A DNA stretch of 64,000 bases, taken from assembly GCA_012274445.1 (NCBI GenBank), contig JAAROD010000029.1:124001-188000 (forward strand). Direction: 5' to 3'. Each line of letters begins with the position of its first letter. Position 1 is the first letter of the stretch. Made by a program: the position numbers and the translations under genes. Below, one piece after another: positions 55,370-64,000 of the stretch. The notes under the pieces were generated by a model. The model worked only from the letters and a program-made list of their open reading frames with translations, was not told the DNA's origin and searched no databases. Origin of the DNA: Sclerotiophoma versabilis (taxonomy: Eukaryota > Ascomycota > Dothideomycetes > Pleosporales > Didymellaceae).

Positions 55370-56462
55370 TCAACCCACGGGTTCTTGCTTGTCTTCACCT
55401 TTTCGCCATGCGCGCGCGTGCGGAAGGGATTTGTGGTTTTTTTTTCGGCCCATGATGCGACGTGAGATGACAATACGGCGTCAAAATTACCATCCCACAA
55501 GCTGCCTGCGTCGTTTGTCTCGGGCTGACTTGTGTGAGGGGTGTCGCATCGCGCGTCATCATCCTGACCTGTTACCGTACTTGTACAGCTTTGTCTCGGA
55601 GGCCCCGAAGCGCTGGATGCTGCTGAAGGTCCATAGTTCTGATCGAAACTGGTCTTGGTAGAAGGTGGGCTAGGCTAATTGTGCCATCGCAACTGCCTGT
55701 ACTGCCGATGGAAATTGTTCTCGTTCATGAGGAATGATCGTTCGATGAGACTTTCGAGATCGTCCTGTGGCATGTCAGATATAGTGTGAATATGGGTTTC
55801 TGCATACTCACAAATGTGAGCCGGCCATCGAGTTCGTATTCTCCAGTAGCAGTAAGGTCGTACTCGGAGCCTAGTTCAATCGTCTCAACGACTGAAGGCC
55901 AACGATTGAGTTGTTCTTGCTTTTCTGTACGATAGCTCCGGTGGGAGGTCTGTAATCTGACAGTACTGCATTGTATTTCAAGTTTGGAAGTTGATTACTG
56001 GCGTTCGTGTTATATGTTCATTTGTGAGTTGAAGGATTTGCAGTTCTAGATTTAAAGCGGCTTTTATGCCTTCGATTTTTGCATGCAGCATCTCAACTTC
56101 AACTATTTCTCAGGTGTGTCCGTATCAATCAATCTTCTGAGATCAGTCTCAAATTCTGTATACCCTCGAATGATATTCTTGGTGCTCTCAAAGAACTGAG
56201 GCTTGCAGAGCGTTTCGTAATAGTTGATGACGTCAGCCAGACTTTTACAGACTCACAGAGAATAGCGAGAGCTCACGTGCGATGATGTTAATACCTCTGG
56301 GAGCATTCTTGAAAGTCGAGACCACCTTGAAGACGACTGTTGAGAGCTGCGCAGCCCCTTGAGCGGTCGCAGCCACGGCACTGCATTAGTCTAACAAGTT
56401 GAGAACGCAATGGCATTACTCACAGGTAACTGCGCTGGCCACCAAACCTACGATTCGGCCAT
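55370..56462 (-). pseudogene. Damaged fungal gene with HeLo-like (STAND N-terminal type) domain
   Basis: Minus-strand segments with strong coding character but disagreeing frames. A start MAES with donor GTAGGT at 56450 joins to AVAATAQGAAQLSTVVFKVV and STFKNAPRGINIIARELSLF. The next block, SLADVINYYETLCKPQFF and ESTKNIIRGYTEFETDLRRL, is shifted by one base and ends at a stop. EVEMLHAKIEGIKAALNLEL returns to the first frame and splices plausibly to TSHRSYRTEKQEQLNRW and SEYDLTATGEYELDGRLTF|DDLESLIERSF. A TAG at 55677-55675 interrupts, then coding continues (FDQNYGPSAASSASGPPRQ) to a stop at 55370. A 54-bp intron (GTACAG...ACCAG) could instead bypass that TAG. The order recalls the HeLo-like N-terminal domain of fungal STAND/NLR-type proteins. 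Two compensating frameshifts argue for a pseudogene or sequence errors. Confidence 0.55.
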
Positions 56463-57044
56463 TCTGGCGAGATGATGAATTCGACCGGATGTAATTGAGG
56501 GATAAGTATCTAATAAGTTGGCCAATCGAGCTCAATTAGAGGTTGAGGCATTGCTGCAGCACTCAGCCCCACACCATGCAGATGGGGGCAGCCTGCTTTT
56601 AGTTTATGCAGTGAAGCATGCACGCAGGCACACCAATAATTGCCGTTGATGACAGTAGCCTGGAACAACCAAGGGGTGAATTCTACTTGACGTAGGCGCA
56701 TCTTGTTTAGGTGTATGTGGAGTTACGGAGATTCCTCGAAGCCTAGATCCGTCGCTAGGGAGATAGTCCTACCTTACGACAAATCAATGCCGGCGGGTAA
56801 TTGTGGAACCTACTTTGAGGTATCTCAAGTTCAGCCGCTCAGCTCGTAGACTCAAACGTCTTGAGCGTGTACACCACACAGCAACATCACATCTGCACCA
56901 AAGAAACAATTGGAAGGTCGTAATGGAGTTTTCATTTCGTGCCAGATGTCCCAGACCTATCGATCTCATAGGAGGGGCCCGTGCATTACCTCACGCCATA
57001 ACCCAGGAATGCTGAAAAAGAACTGTAGCCTCACCGCTGTACAT
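56463..57044. other. Intergenic between HeLo-like relic and RPS2
   Basis: 582 bp, no supportable gene. One short minus-strand ORF (56510-56701) has no protein character. Confidence 0.4.
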
Positions 57045-57929
57045 CTAGTACTTCTTGCCCTCACGGAGGATGTCGCTGTACTCCTCAAGGGGAGACCTTG
57101 TAAGAGCGGTCTCGCGCCACAGGTCGGGAGTAAGGAATCCGTATGTGTTGGCAACGGCGACGAAGGTAGCCTTCAGTGTGTTCTCGAGGGTCTTGGTGGA
57201 ACCAGTGGATGCGGTGTAGGCATCCTGGACACCAGCCAACTGCAAGAGACGCTTGACAGCGGGCGAGGCGACGAGACCGGTACCACGGGGAGCGGGAATG
57301 AGACGGACGGTGACGGAACCGCACTTTCCGGACTCCTTGGTGGGGAGCGAGTGGGGCTCACCAAGGTTGGTACCCCAGTAACCACGACGGATGGGGACGA
57401 CAGCGAGCTTAGCAATGATGATGGCAGCGCGAATAGCGGTCGCGACTTCCTTGGAGGTCTTGATACCGAGACCAATGTGGCCCTCAGAGTCACCGATAAC
57501 GACGATGGCCTTGAAGCGGGTACGCTGACCGGCACGGGTCTGCTTCTGGACGGGCTTGATCTTCATGACCTCGTCCTTGAGCTTGGGGAGGAAGAAGTCG
57601 ACGATCTGGTACTCCTTGATGGGGAGAGAGTGGAGGTAGCTGCCGATTGTTAGTCGCAGTCCCTCACATTGTGCCTGCCTGCGCGTGAACGTACATCTCC
57701 TCCATGCTCTTGATCTTGCCGGCCTTTACGAGACGGCCGAGCTTGGTGACGGGCTGCCATTCCTTCTCCTGCGCAATTGTCAATTCTCTGCCCACTTTCT
57801 GTATGCTCCTGTTGTGCGCACCTCGGACTTGCCGCCACGACGACCACGTCCACGGCCGCGGCCACGGCCACGGTCACCACCACGGTCTCCACGAGATCCG
57901 AATCCGCCGCGAGCAGGAGCGTCAGCCAT
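57045..57929 (-). CDS. RPS2: 40S ribosomal protein S2 (uS5)
   Basis: Small-subunit ribosomal protein of the decoding centre. Exons 57929-57822, 57768-57695, 57639-57045; introns 53 and 55 bp; 258 residues. The N-terminus is an RG/RGG-rich tail (RGRGRGRGRGRR), then EKEWQPVTKLGRLVKAGKIK, MEEIYLHSLPIKEYQIVDFF, the uS5 RNA-binding core RTRFKAIVVIGDSEGHIGLG, and VPIRRGYWGTNLGEPHSLP. The C-terminus is LWRETALTRSPLEEYSDIL. All are invariant uS5 blocks. Highly expressed gene with strong codon bias. A 5'UTR intron is annotated separately. Divergent from the ATG28-like gene. Confidence 0.98.
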
Positions 57930-58597
57930 TTTGTATGTCGGTGAAATGGACTACTGTAGAGACGTTGTCAGCGATTGTCGAGTAGTGTAGAAGCCGCGAC
58001 GGGACGTACGGTGGATGTTCCTGAGGTTAGTGCTGTTCACGTCGCGAAGCAGAAGTTGCGAACTTCAATATTGCGAGCAGGTGCGGAGCTAAGCGAGGCG
58101 CTAGCATTCGCCGTGCAAGTGGGACCCTCTACCTCCAACTTGCTCGTGAACTCCAAAAACGGTACCTGTAGCTTCGCCGTACAACACGCTGCGTTCCGTT
58201 AAAGCCTAGGCTGGCTTGCTGTTGCCTGTCTGCCTGTTTGTCTGTCTGTTCAAGAACAACTATGCTGGTACTCACAGCAGCGCTCTGCATGGCTGGCCCG
58301 CTCGTGTCTGTTCTTCGCACCACGAGTACGATCAGGCGACTTTCCACACTAGATTATCGCAATATGTGATCCCTTCAGAATGATTTCTGTAGTGGATTTG
58401 GCGCGCATCACGCGAGGTTGTCATCTGCATCTCCTGGTGGTAGGAAGCTTTGATGACTAAGAACTCCGCGCTCCGTCATTGGATGCGTTCACATGCTCAC
58501 GAGCAGCAGCAACACCAGAACTCACCTCAACAAACATTACTGCCTCGACTGCCTCCATGGCTTTGCCATCTACTACCACACTCTAGGTTGATTCAAC
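57930..58597. promoter_or_regulatory. Divergent RPS2/ATG28 promoter
   Basis: 668 bp between starts. Contains the RPS2 5'UTR intron and a CTGTCTGC-type pyrimidine repeat at 58221-58249. Confidence 0.5.
57954..58009 (-). other. RPS2: Probable 5'UTR intron of RPS2
   Basis: On the minus strand this reads GTACGT...CGCTGAC...CTACAG, 56 nt, ending 24 nt before the ATG. Donor, branch and acceptor all match local introns. Leader introns are common in ribosomal-protein genes. Confidence 0.6.
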
Positions 58598-60064
58598 ATG
58601 TCCTTGATAAATTCAGTTCTCGGCTCGTTCTCACCACCGCCATCAAAGTTCCGGAAGTCTTTCGAAGATCCCCACGCACGCGATCATGAGCTACCATTCT
58701 ACAATTCTCCGCCACCACCACGCATACCACCACCAATAACCTCTTCGCTGATATGGACAGCCCCAAGGGCCAGCCTCTCGCCTGCACCGCGTGTTCCAGA
58801 CGATGTGCTCACGCTGCAACGACGGGCCCGCTATCTCGAGCAGCAGCTCCAGGAACTACTCGACGCGCAAGCAGACAGCTTGATGAACGGTCTCAGCAGT
58901 AACGATGCCATTCCTGATGATCTGGTTTCGAACGGTAGTACCACGCCCACAATAAGCAGTGTCCGCTCAGGAGATAAGAACACAGACAATGGTAATGACC
59001 AGCGCAAACTTCCTAGCAAGAAGTTGGGCCTGGGCACCGCAAGAAGAGGCATCTTCAGGCGGATACAGCAGCTAGCAAGCGTCAAGGCTGAGGAGCTGAA
59101 TATGCTGGATAAAGGGCTGAAGGATTTACAACATAACGTGGAGAGGACTGAAACATGGACTCAAAAGCGCGCGCACCTAGAGACGAGGATCAAGAGCATT
59201 GAGACTGAAGATACTGGCGCAAAGGCACAGACTCTCCAGGCTGAAGCTTCAAGGCTAGAACGAGATATTAGACGAAAGGAAGAGGAACTGTGGGCATTGA
59301 AGCGGCGGCAACGGCGAGTCTTGGACGAGCTTTCAGAAACGGAGAACTCGAAAGAAGCGAAGCTTTCTTCATACAAAACCTCGCTCTCCATGTTGGACAA
59401 GGAAGTCTCAAGCTTCCTTGCACGCCCTCTGAATAGCAGTTACATACCGCTCTCATCCTCGCCTTTTCCTACGCTACCTGCTAAACGCCGCACCCTCGAA
59501 ATGGCTTACGAGTATTGGCAGGACGAGTATACAAGGCTGGCGGAGAAATGTGAGGAGGTTGACGTTGAGCGTGCTGCACTCGAAGAAGGCTCAATGCTAT
59601 GGGACGACACAGTGAAGAAGGTGGCTGATTACGAAGCGAGCCTGCAGCGGTACATGCACAAAGTGAACAAAAACGGTGCGGCAGATCCCCATCGTCTGCT
59701 GGATCAAATGGATGCTACGATTACTTTCTTGAACGAGAAATTGGAGTACGCCTCGTCCAGAAGCTGGAACCTTCTTACGTGTGCCATCGGTGCCGAGCTT
59801 GAAGCCTTTCAGCAAGGTCGAGACCTCCTGCACGAAGCGCTCGGTGTGAAACGGAAGGGCAAGGAGAAGGCTACCAGTTCATTAGTAGAGCTCGAGGACT
59901 TTGGGCCGCCACCAGATGAGGAAATGACTGGGTCAGCGATCAGGATTGGACGTTCGCCGCCGAAGCCTGCACCAGCCAAACCGAGTTTGTTTGAGACTGA
60001 CGACTCGAATGATGACCCTGATCCTGAGCTCATGATTTCTCACCAGGAGACCGACACTGACTGA
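58598..60064 (+). CDS. ATG28: Coiled-coil protein, probably autophagy-related Atg28-like
   Basis: Single exon, 488 residues. A Pro-rich N-terminus (SPPPSKFRKSFED, SPPPPRIPPPITSS) leads to a heptad segment LTLQRRARYLEQQLQELLDA QADSL, which I recall from Pezizomycotina Atg28. Long coiled coils follow (~150-260; AEASRLERDIRRKEEELWAL), then a helical domain (MAYEYWQDEYTRLAEKCEE; LLDQMDATITFLNEKLEYAS) and an acidic tail (DDSNDDPDPELM). No membrane or enzyme motif. Atg28 is described as a scaffold of the autophagy initiation machinery. The identification rests on memory of layout and one motif, so moderate confidence; coding status itself is clear. Confidence 0.62.
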   Translation: MSLINSVLGSFSPPPSKFRKSFEDPHARDHELPFYNSPPPPRIPPPITSSLIWTAPRASLSPAPRVPDDVLTLQRRARYLEQQLQELLDAQADSLMNGLSSNDAIPDDLVSNGSTTPTISSVRSGDKNTDNGNDQRKLPSKKLGLGTARRGIFRRIQQLASVKAEELNMLDKGLKDLQHNVERTETWTQKRAHLETRIKSIETEDTGAKAQTLQAEASRLERDIRRKEEELWALKRRQRRVLDELSETENSKEAKLSSYKTSLSMLDKEVSSFLARPLNSSYIPLSSSPFPTLPAKRRTLEMAYEYWQDEYTRLAEKCEEVDVERAALEEGSMLWDDTVKKVADYEASLQRYMHKVNKNGAADPHRLLDQMDATITFLNEKLEYASSRSWNLLTCAIGAELEAFQQGRDLLHEALGVKRKGKEKATSSLVELEDFGPPPDEEMTGSAIRIGRSPPKPAPAKPSLFETDDSNDDPDPELMISHQETDTD

Positions 60065-60440
60065 AGCACATTGCTGAACTATGACATATGTTGGGGTTGA
60101 GCGAGATGGCTGGGCGTTGCATAATCCATCAATGACAATCGGTGGAAGTATATTTAGCATCAATAACATGAATTGTACGATGACACCAAAAAGCACTGCC
60201 CAATAGAGCTTCAGGAGTTGGATCTGCAAGGGTCTTGTACCGTGCACAGTCGCTACCTTTCCTGTTCCTGAAAACGTCACTGCCGCGGAAGCAGCTCCGC
60301 AGCTCCGCAATCATGAACCCCACAAACTGCACCCTAGAACCACACTCCGGCACTTGACACAGTCTTAGGACCTCTACACCATCCACGATCTACCGAGCAT
60401 GCGATGAATGTTCGCTACGGGTCTATTGTAGGCCCAGAAG
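60065..60440. other. Intergenic between ATG28-like and hydrolase genes
   Basis: 376 bp, no supported feature. Both genes lie on the plus strand, so this should hold the hydrolase promoter. Confidence 0.4.
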
Positions 60441-61748
60441 ATGTGTATCCCCTTGGAGCCCCATTACAGCTTCACCATACCCTCGATACACGATGACACG
60501 ACACTTGACTGCCGCATGTACCATCCTGATGTCCTCCACGCCGAGGCCATAGAGAATAGCGCAGGAAGGCCGAGATGGAGGGCACGTGGCATTGTCATGG
60601 CGCATCCCTATGCTCCAATGGGTGGGAGCTACGACGATCGCGTTGTAGGCATTGTCGTCGATGAGATGCTGAAGGCGGGATACATAGTGGGGACCTTCAA
60701 TTTTCGGTACGACTGCACCACAACGTAGCTGGGATAACTACTGAATTGTTACAGAGGTGCCCATGGTTCCAAACATAAAGGCCGTACCTCTTGGTCTGGG
60801 AGACCGGAGCTGGACGACTATACCTCCTTCGCCGCATGCTTCATGCAGTATATGACTCTCATACGCACATTCCCCACGCCGGACACAGTGTTCACGCCTG
60901 ATCAGCCACCATTACGCCCGCCAATACGACGGGCAAGCGACTCATCAGATGGTGAAGTGCCTCTGGTTATTCTTGGTGGTTACTCTTACGGCTCTATCAT
61001 TTTGAAGCACCTTCCGCCCGTGCCGTCAATCCTACAACGCTTTTCTAACCCGTTGGCTGGTTCTGCGGCCGATGAGATCCTGCTGCGGGCGCACAAACTG
61101 GCGGATCAGAGCAATCTGGAATGGATCAACCAAGTTCGAGACGTTGAGCGAGAGAAGAGGAGAAAGAAGCACGAGCACAAGACATTCTTGACAATAGGAG
61201 GAGAAGAGACAAGCCCTGACAAGAGAAGAAGCAGTAGAGAGACAAAGCGAAGCCTGGACATAACGCGAGGCTTAGATCTGGGACAACGTCTGAGAAGCCT
61301 CAGCCATCGAGGTCGGAGGCCTGGGAACTCAGCAACCTCACTCCAGCAAACTGAAGCGAACATTGTGATTCCCGAAGTCCGCTACCTCCTGATTTCGCCC
61401 CTCACGCCCCCAATATCTACACTTGCGGCACCTGCGCTAGCCACGCTGGGGCAGAAACTGTGGAGCCATTCAACGGATATAAACACATCGAGCATTGGGA
61501 AGTTCGCGTCGCTGGCGGTTTATGGCGACCAAGACATCTTTGCATCTGCGAAGAAGATTCGAGATTGGTCTGACCATCTGAAGGCCGAGCATGGGCCAAA
61601 ATTCTCAAGTGTCGAAATTACAGGCGCTGGGCATTTTTGGGTCGAGCCAGGTGTGGAGAAGCAGCTAAGAGCTGCGTTGAAGGGGTGGTCGGCTGACGCC
61701 TCATTAAAAGAAGCTGCAACGACCGGAACTCAAGACACTTCTTATTAA
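60441..61748 (+). CDS. Alpha/beta hydrolase with inserted charged region
   Basis: Exons 60441-60706 and 60755-61748, intron 48 bp; 419 residues. Fold motifs: GIVMAHPYAPMGGSYDDRVV (HP oxyanion strand), GTFNFRGAHGS (NFRG turn), nucleophile elbow VILGGYSYGSII, acid in AVYGDQDIF and terminal His in EITGAGHFW. This pattern matches a cytosolic hydrolase family related to bacterial NFRG-type dienelactone hydrolase-like proteins. A Lys/Arg/Glu-rich insert of ~100 residues (EREKRRKKHEHK; SPDKRRSSRETKR) sits between the nucleophile and acid strands, probably disordered and surface exposed. No signal peptide or TM. Substrate unknown. Confidence 0.8.
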
Positions 61749-62617
61749 ACTCGCTCCTATTCAACCCAAACGCCTATGTATTCGATGTAGCTTTTCTCTC
61801 TTTGTCTGTCCTGTAACACGAGTTTTCTGAGTGGACCTACTTTGCATAAAAGATCCTTCTTCACTTACCAAGCCACCAATACGAAGATTACTTGGCAAGC
61901 AACCGCACCAACTGTAGCAATGCAGCACTTTTCATGTACTTACGGCTTGAGTCAGGTCAGGCTGGGCTGTGGACGCCTTGTGCACGGTCTTACATCCCAC
62001 GTTGTCGCGCTTCATAATGTCACTACACCGGTCCTAGAGAGCTTCCCAAGATAATGGACCATGGCACCAGACGCCACGGTCCTTGCAACGTATGAGGGAT
62101 GATCCGTCTCGTCTACTGGCCCGAGAGTGTACGGAAGGTGCCTCGGAGGAGAGGACTTACATGGGAGCTTCGGTGATGTGGTATGCTTATTGACCAATCA
62201 GAAGCATCGACACAGGAACGTGAGCCAAAAGTGGTGAGACGTCAAAAGTAGAACCCGCAATGGCGTTCGTGTTAAGCCATGCTGAAGACTCGCACAAGGC
62301 TCCTCGATTTGCAGCAAGCATGTTCCTGCCAATTGATATCGAGCGTAATGGCACTCGGGCGGCTGACATCTTGTCGTCAACTCCTGGCAGTGTGCCAACC
62401 ACCAAAAGCAAAACGACTTTCGCTGTTTGCAGATTTCACAATTGCTGTTTGACGATTACCACACATGAGATAGCTCGCCTCGCAGACCAGGCTTATCATT
62501 GCACCGGTGTGCGTCTCAGTTTCGAAGGGCTGATATAGCCTTCAACAGCCACCACTTTATGTTTCGCAGACCTACAACACACCCTCTGCCTACCAAATCT
62601 CTTCGACCGTGCTTCTG
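61749..62617. other. Intergenic upstream of phosphate transporter gene
   Basis: 869 bp, no supported gene. This should include the transporter promoter; PHO-type sites (CACGTG core) were looked for by eye and not found. Confidence 0.4.
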
Positions 62618-64000
62618 ATGCCATCATTCCATCGAGTCGGTAATGCTGCATATCATGATGTTGGCGGGGTCTACGTACGCGAACCTCAACCTTGTGACCT
62701 TAACGTGTCGCTTACCAGAATAGACTCATATCGCCGACCCTAATGAGCGGCGGAGAATGGCTTTAGCTGAGGTCGATAAGGCACCATTTGGCTGGTATCA
62801 TATTCGACTTGCGGTTGTGACTGGCATTGGATTTTTCACGGACGCCTACAGTGTATGTACATGTCATGAACAGGAAACGTGTACCTAACGAAACTCAGTT
62901 GTTTGCCATTAATCTCGCAGTGATATTGCTTGGAATAGTATACTGGCAAGATGAGACACATCGTGGCGTTATGCCTCACAATGCCGATACTGCTATCAAA
63001 GTCGCAACATCAGCGGGCGCGATCTTCGGTCAATGCATCTTTGGATACTTAGGCGACCTCCTGGGTCGAAAAAGAATGTATGGTGTCGAGTTGATGATTA
63101 TCATCGCAGCTACGCTTGCTCAGTCGCTCTGTGGGGAGTCCAAAACTCTGCCGATTGTTGGGGTCTTGATCTTCTACCGCGTGGTAAGCAATCAGCACCA
63201 GACAACGTACGCTTCAATTACATACTGATAGGGATCAGGTAATGGGAATTGGAGTGGGCGGCGATTACCCATTATCTGCTGTCATAACTGCTGAGTTCTC
63301 CAGTACTCAGTATCGCGGCGGTATCATCGCTGCTGTCTTTGCCATGCAGGGCCTTGGCCAGCTAGCTGCCGCACTCATGACACTGATCGTAGTAGTTGCA
63401 TACAAAGAAGATCTTCAGCCCATAGCATCAGTCGCAGCTTGCACAGGACAGTGTATTAACACCGTCGACAAAATGTGGAGGATCATCATCGCTTTCGGAG
63501 GGATCCCGGGTTGGTTCGCGCTGTACTACCGACTTACAATCCCTGGTAAGCGATTTGAGCTCTACTATTAAGCTTCGCTGACGAGTAAAGAAACACCTCG
63601 ATATACTTTCGATGTGCTATACGACGTCGAGAAAGCGAGTGTCGATGCGAGGAGGTATAGGTACGGAAAGCAGGGCAACATTCTAAATCCTGTCACACAA
63701 GCCCAGACAAGGCGTGAGATGAACGGCTACAGGAGGCCGCCGGTCACATTGATGGAAGTGTTCCGTTTCTACTCGCAGAAGAGGCAGGCTATTAGACTGT
63801 TCGGCTGTGCGATGTCGTGGTTGTATGTCCCATTCGAGCATGCTCTTCTTATCCTCCACCCACTGACTACCTCCAGCTTCCTCGATCTTGCTTTCTATGG
63901 CCTAGGTTTCTCATCTGCCTCCCTACTATCGACTATGGGCTTTGACAAGCGTGACAACCTCTACCTTAACCTGCGCAACACAGCAACTGGTCAAATCGTG
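62618..64000 (+). CDS. Pho84-type inorganic phosphate:H+ symporter (partial, C-terminus off window)
   Basis: High-affinity phosphate uptake carrier of the major facilitator superfamily. Exons: 62618-62674, 62724-62852, 62899-63183, 63239-63545, 63591-63822, 63877-64000 onward. Introns are 46-55 bp and in frame throughout. The spliced protein reads THIADPNERRRMALAEVDKA PFGWYH, GIGFFTDAYS, LFAINL, GAIFGQCIFGYLGDLLGRKR (MFS motif), RVVMGIGVGGDYPLSAVIT (the Pho84 signature), and IPETPRYTFDV before the cytoplasmic loop, then FFLDLAFYGLGFSSASLLS. The donor of the first intron could also be at 62669. Intracellular loop and TM7 are present; the rest is beyond the window. Confidence 0.92.

Noticed and set aside
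55389..55661. 90-codon plus-strand ORF
   Set aside because: It is opposite the C-terminal part of the damaged HeLo-like gene, whose minus-strand reading is much more protein-like.
55370..56462. RIP as the cause of the broken gene
   Set aside because: One CpA-to-TpA change fits, but the region is not AT-rich and the main lesions are frameshifts, so RIP is not supported.

Overview
The window is nuclear DNA of a filamentous ascomycete. Introns are mostly 42-60 bp, with GT-AG ends and CTNAC-type branch sites. The gene set includes Pezizomycotina-style proteins: an AA11 chitin monooxygenase, a SLMAP/HAM-4-type FHA protein, long disordered fungal proteins and a HeLo-like fungal N-terminal domain. 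A dothideomycete is my best guess from the overall style, but I cannot prove it without a search. GC content is near 50%, and I see no AT-rich RIP block, transposon, rRNA, tRNA or CRISPR array.

Left third (1-22.6 kb). A partial fructosamine-3-kinase-like gene runs off the left edge. It is followed by a three-exon fungal-specific protein, a small Rdx/SelW-like CxxC protein, a lysine/proline/alanine-rich VRNLRAMFE protein, mitochondrial elongation factor G (MEF1), N-myristoyltransferase (NMT1), a secreted class-3 lipase, octanoyltransferase (LIP2) and RNase P/MRP subunit POP7. LIP2 and POP7 share a short divergent promoter. A microsatellite cluster separates POP7 from the next gene.

Middle (22.6-43.8 kb). 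This part holds a STRIPAK-type FHA tail-anchored protein, the inner-membrane protein MGR2, an ABHD12-like hydrolase, a zinc-binding protein with a microsatellite-coded linker, a multi-TM fungal protein, the AA11 LPMO, a Cys-rich single-TM surface protein, SWC3, and two adjacent ORFs with RING-like cysteine clusters that may be diverged paralogues.

Right third (43.8-64 kb). This part holds SLA2 (seven exons), SLU7 divergent from REV3 (DNA polymerase zeta), a damaged HeLo-like gene, RPS2 with a probable 5'UTR intron, an ATG28-like coiled-coil gene, an alpha/beta hydrolase and a PHO84-type phosphate transporter cut by the right edge.

Most genes are single-copy housekeeping functions without operon logic. 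Shared regulation is plausible only at divergent pairs (LIP2/POP7, SLU7/REV3, RPS2/ATG28). The most unusual signals are the broken HeLo-like gene, the tandem RING-like pair, MBF-type ACGCGT sites at POP7 and REV3, a stopless 51-nt intron in MGR2, a probable GC-AG intron in the lipase, and low-complexity expansions inside otherwise compact proteins. I found no convincing new multi-gene system. All exon joins were inferred by eye from splice signals and reading frame.
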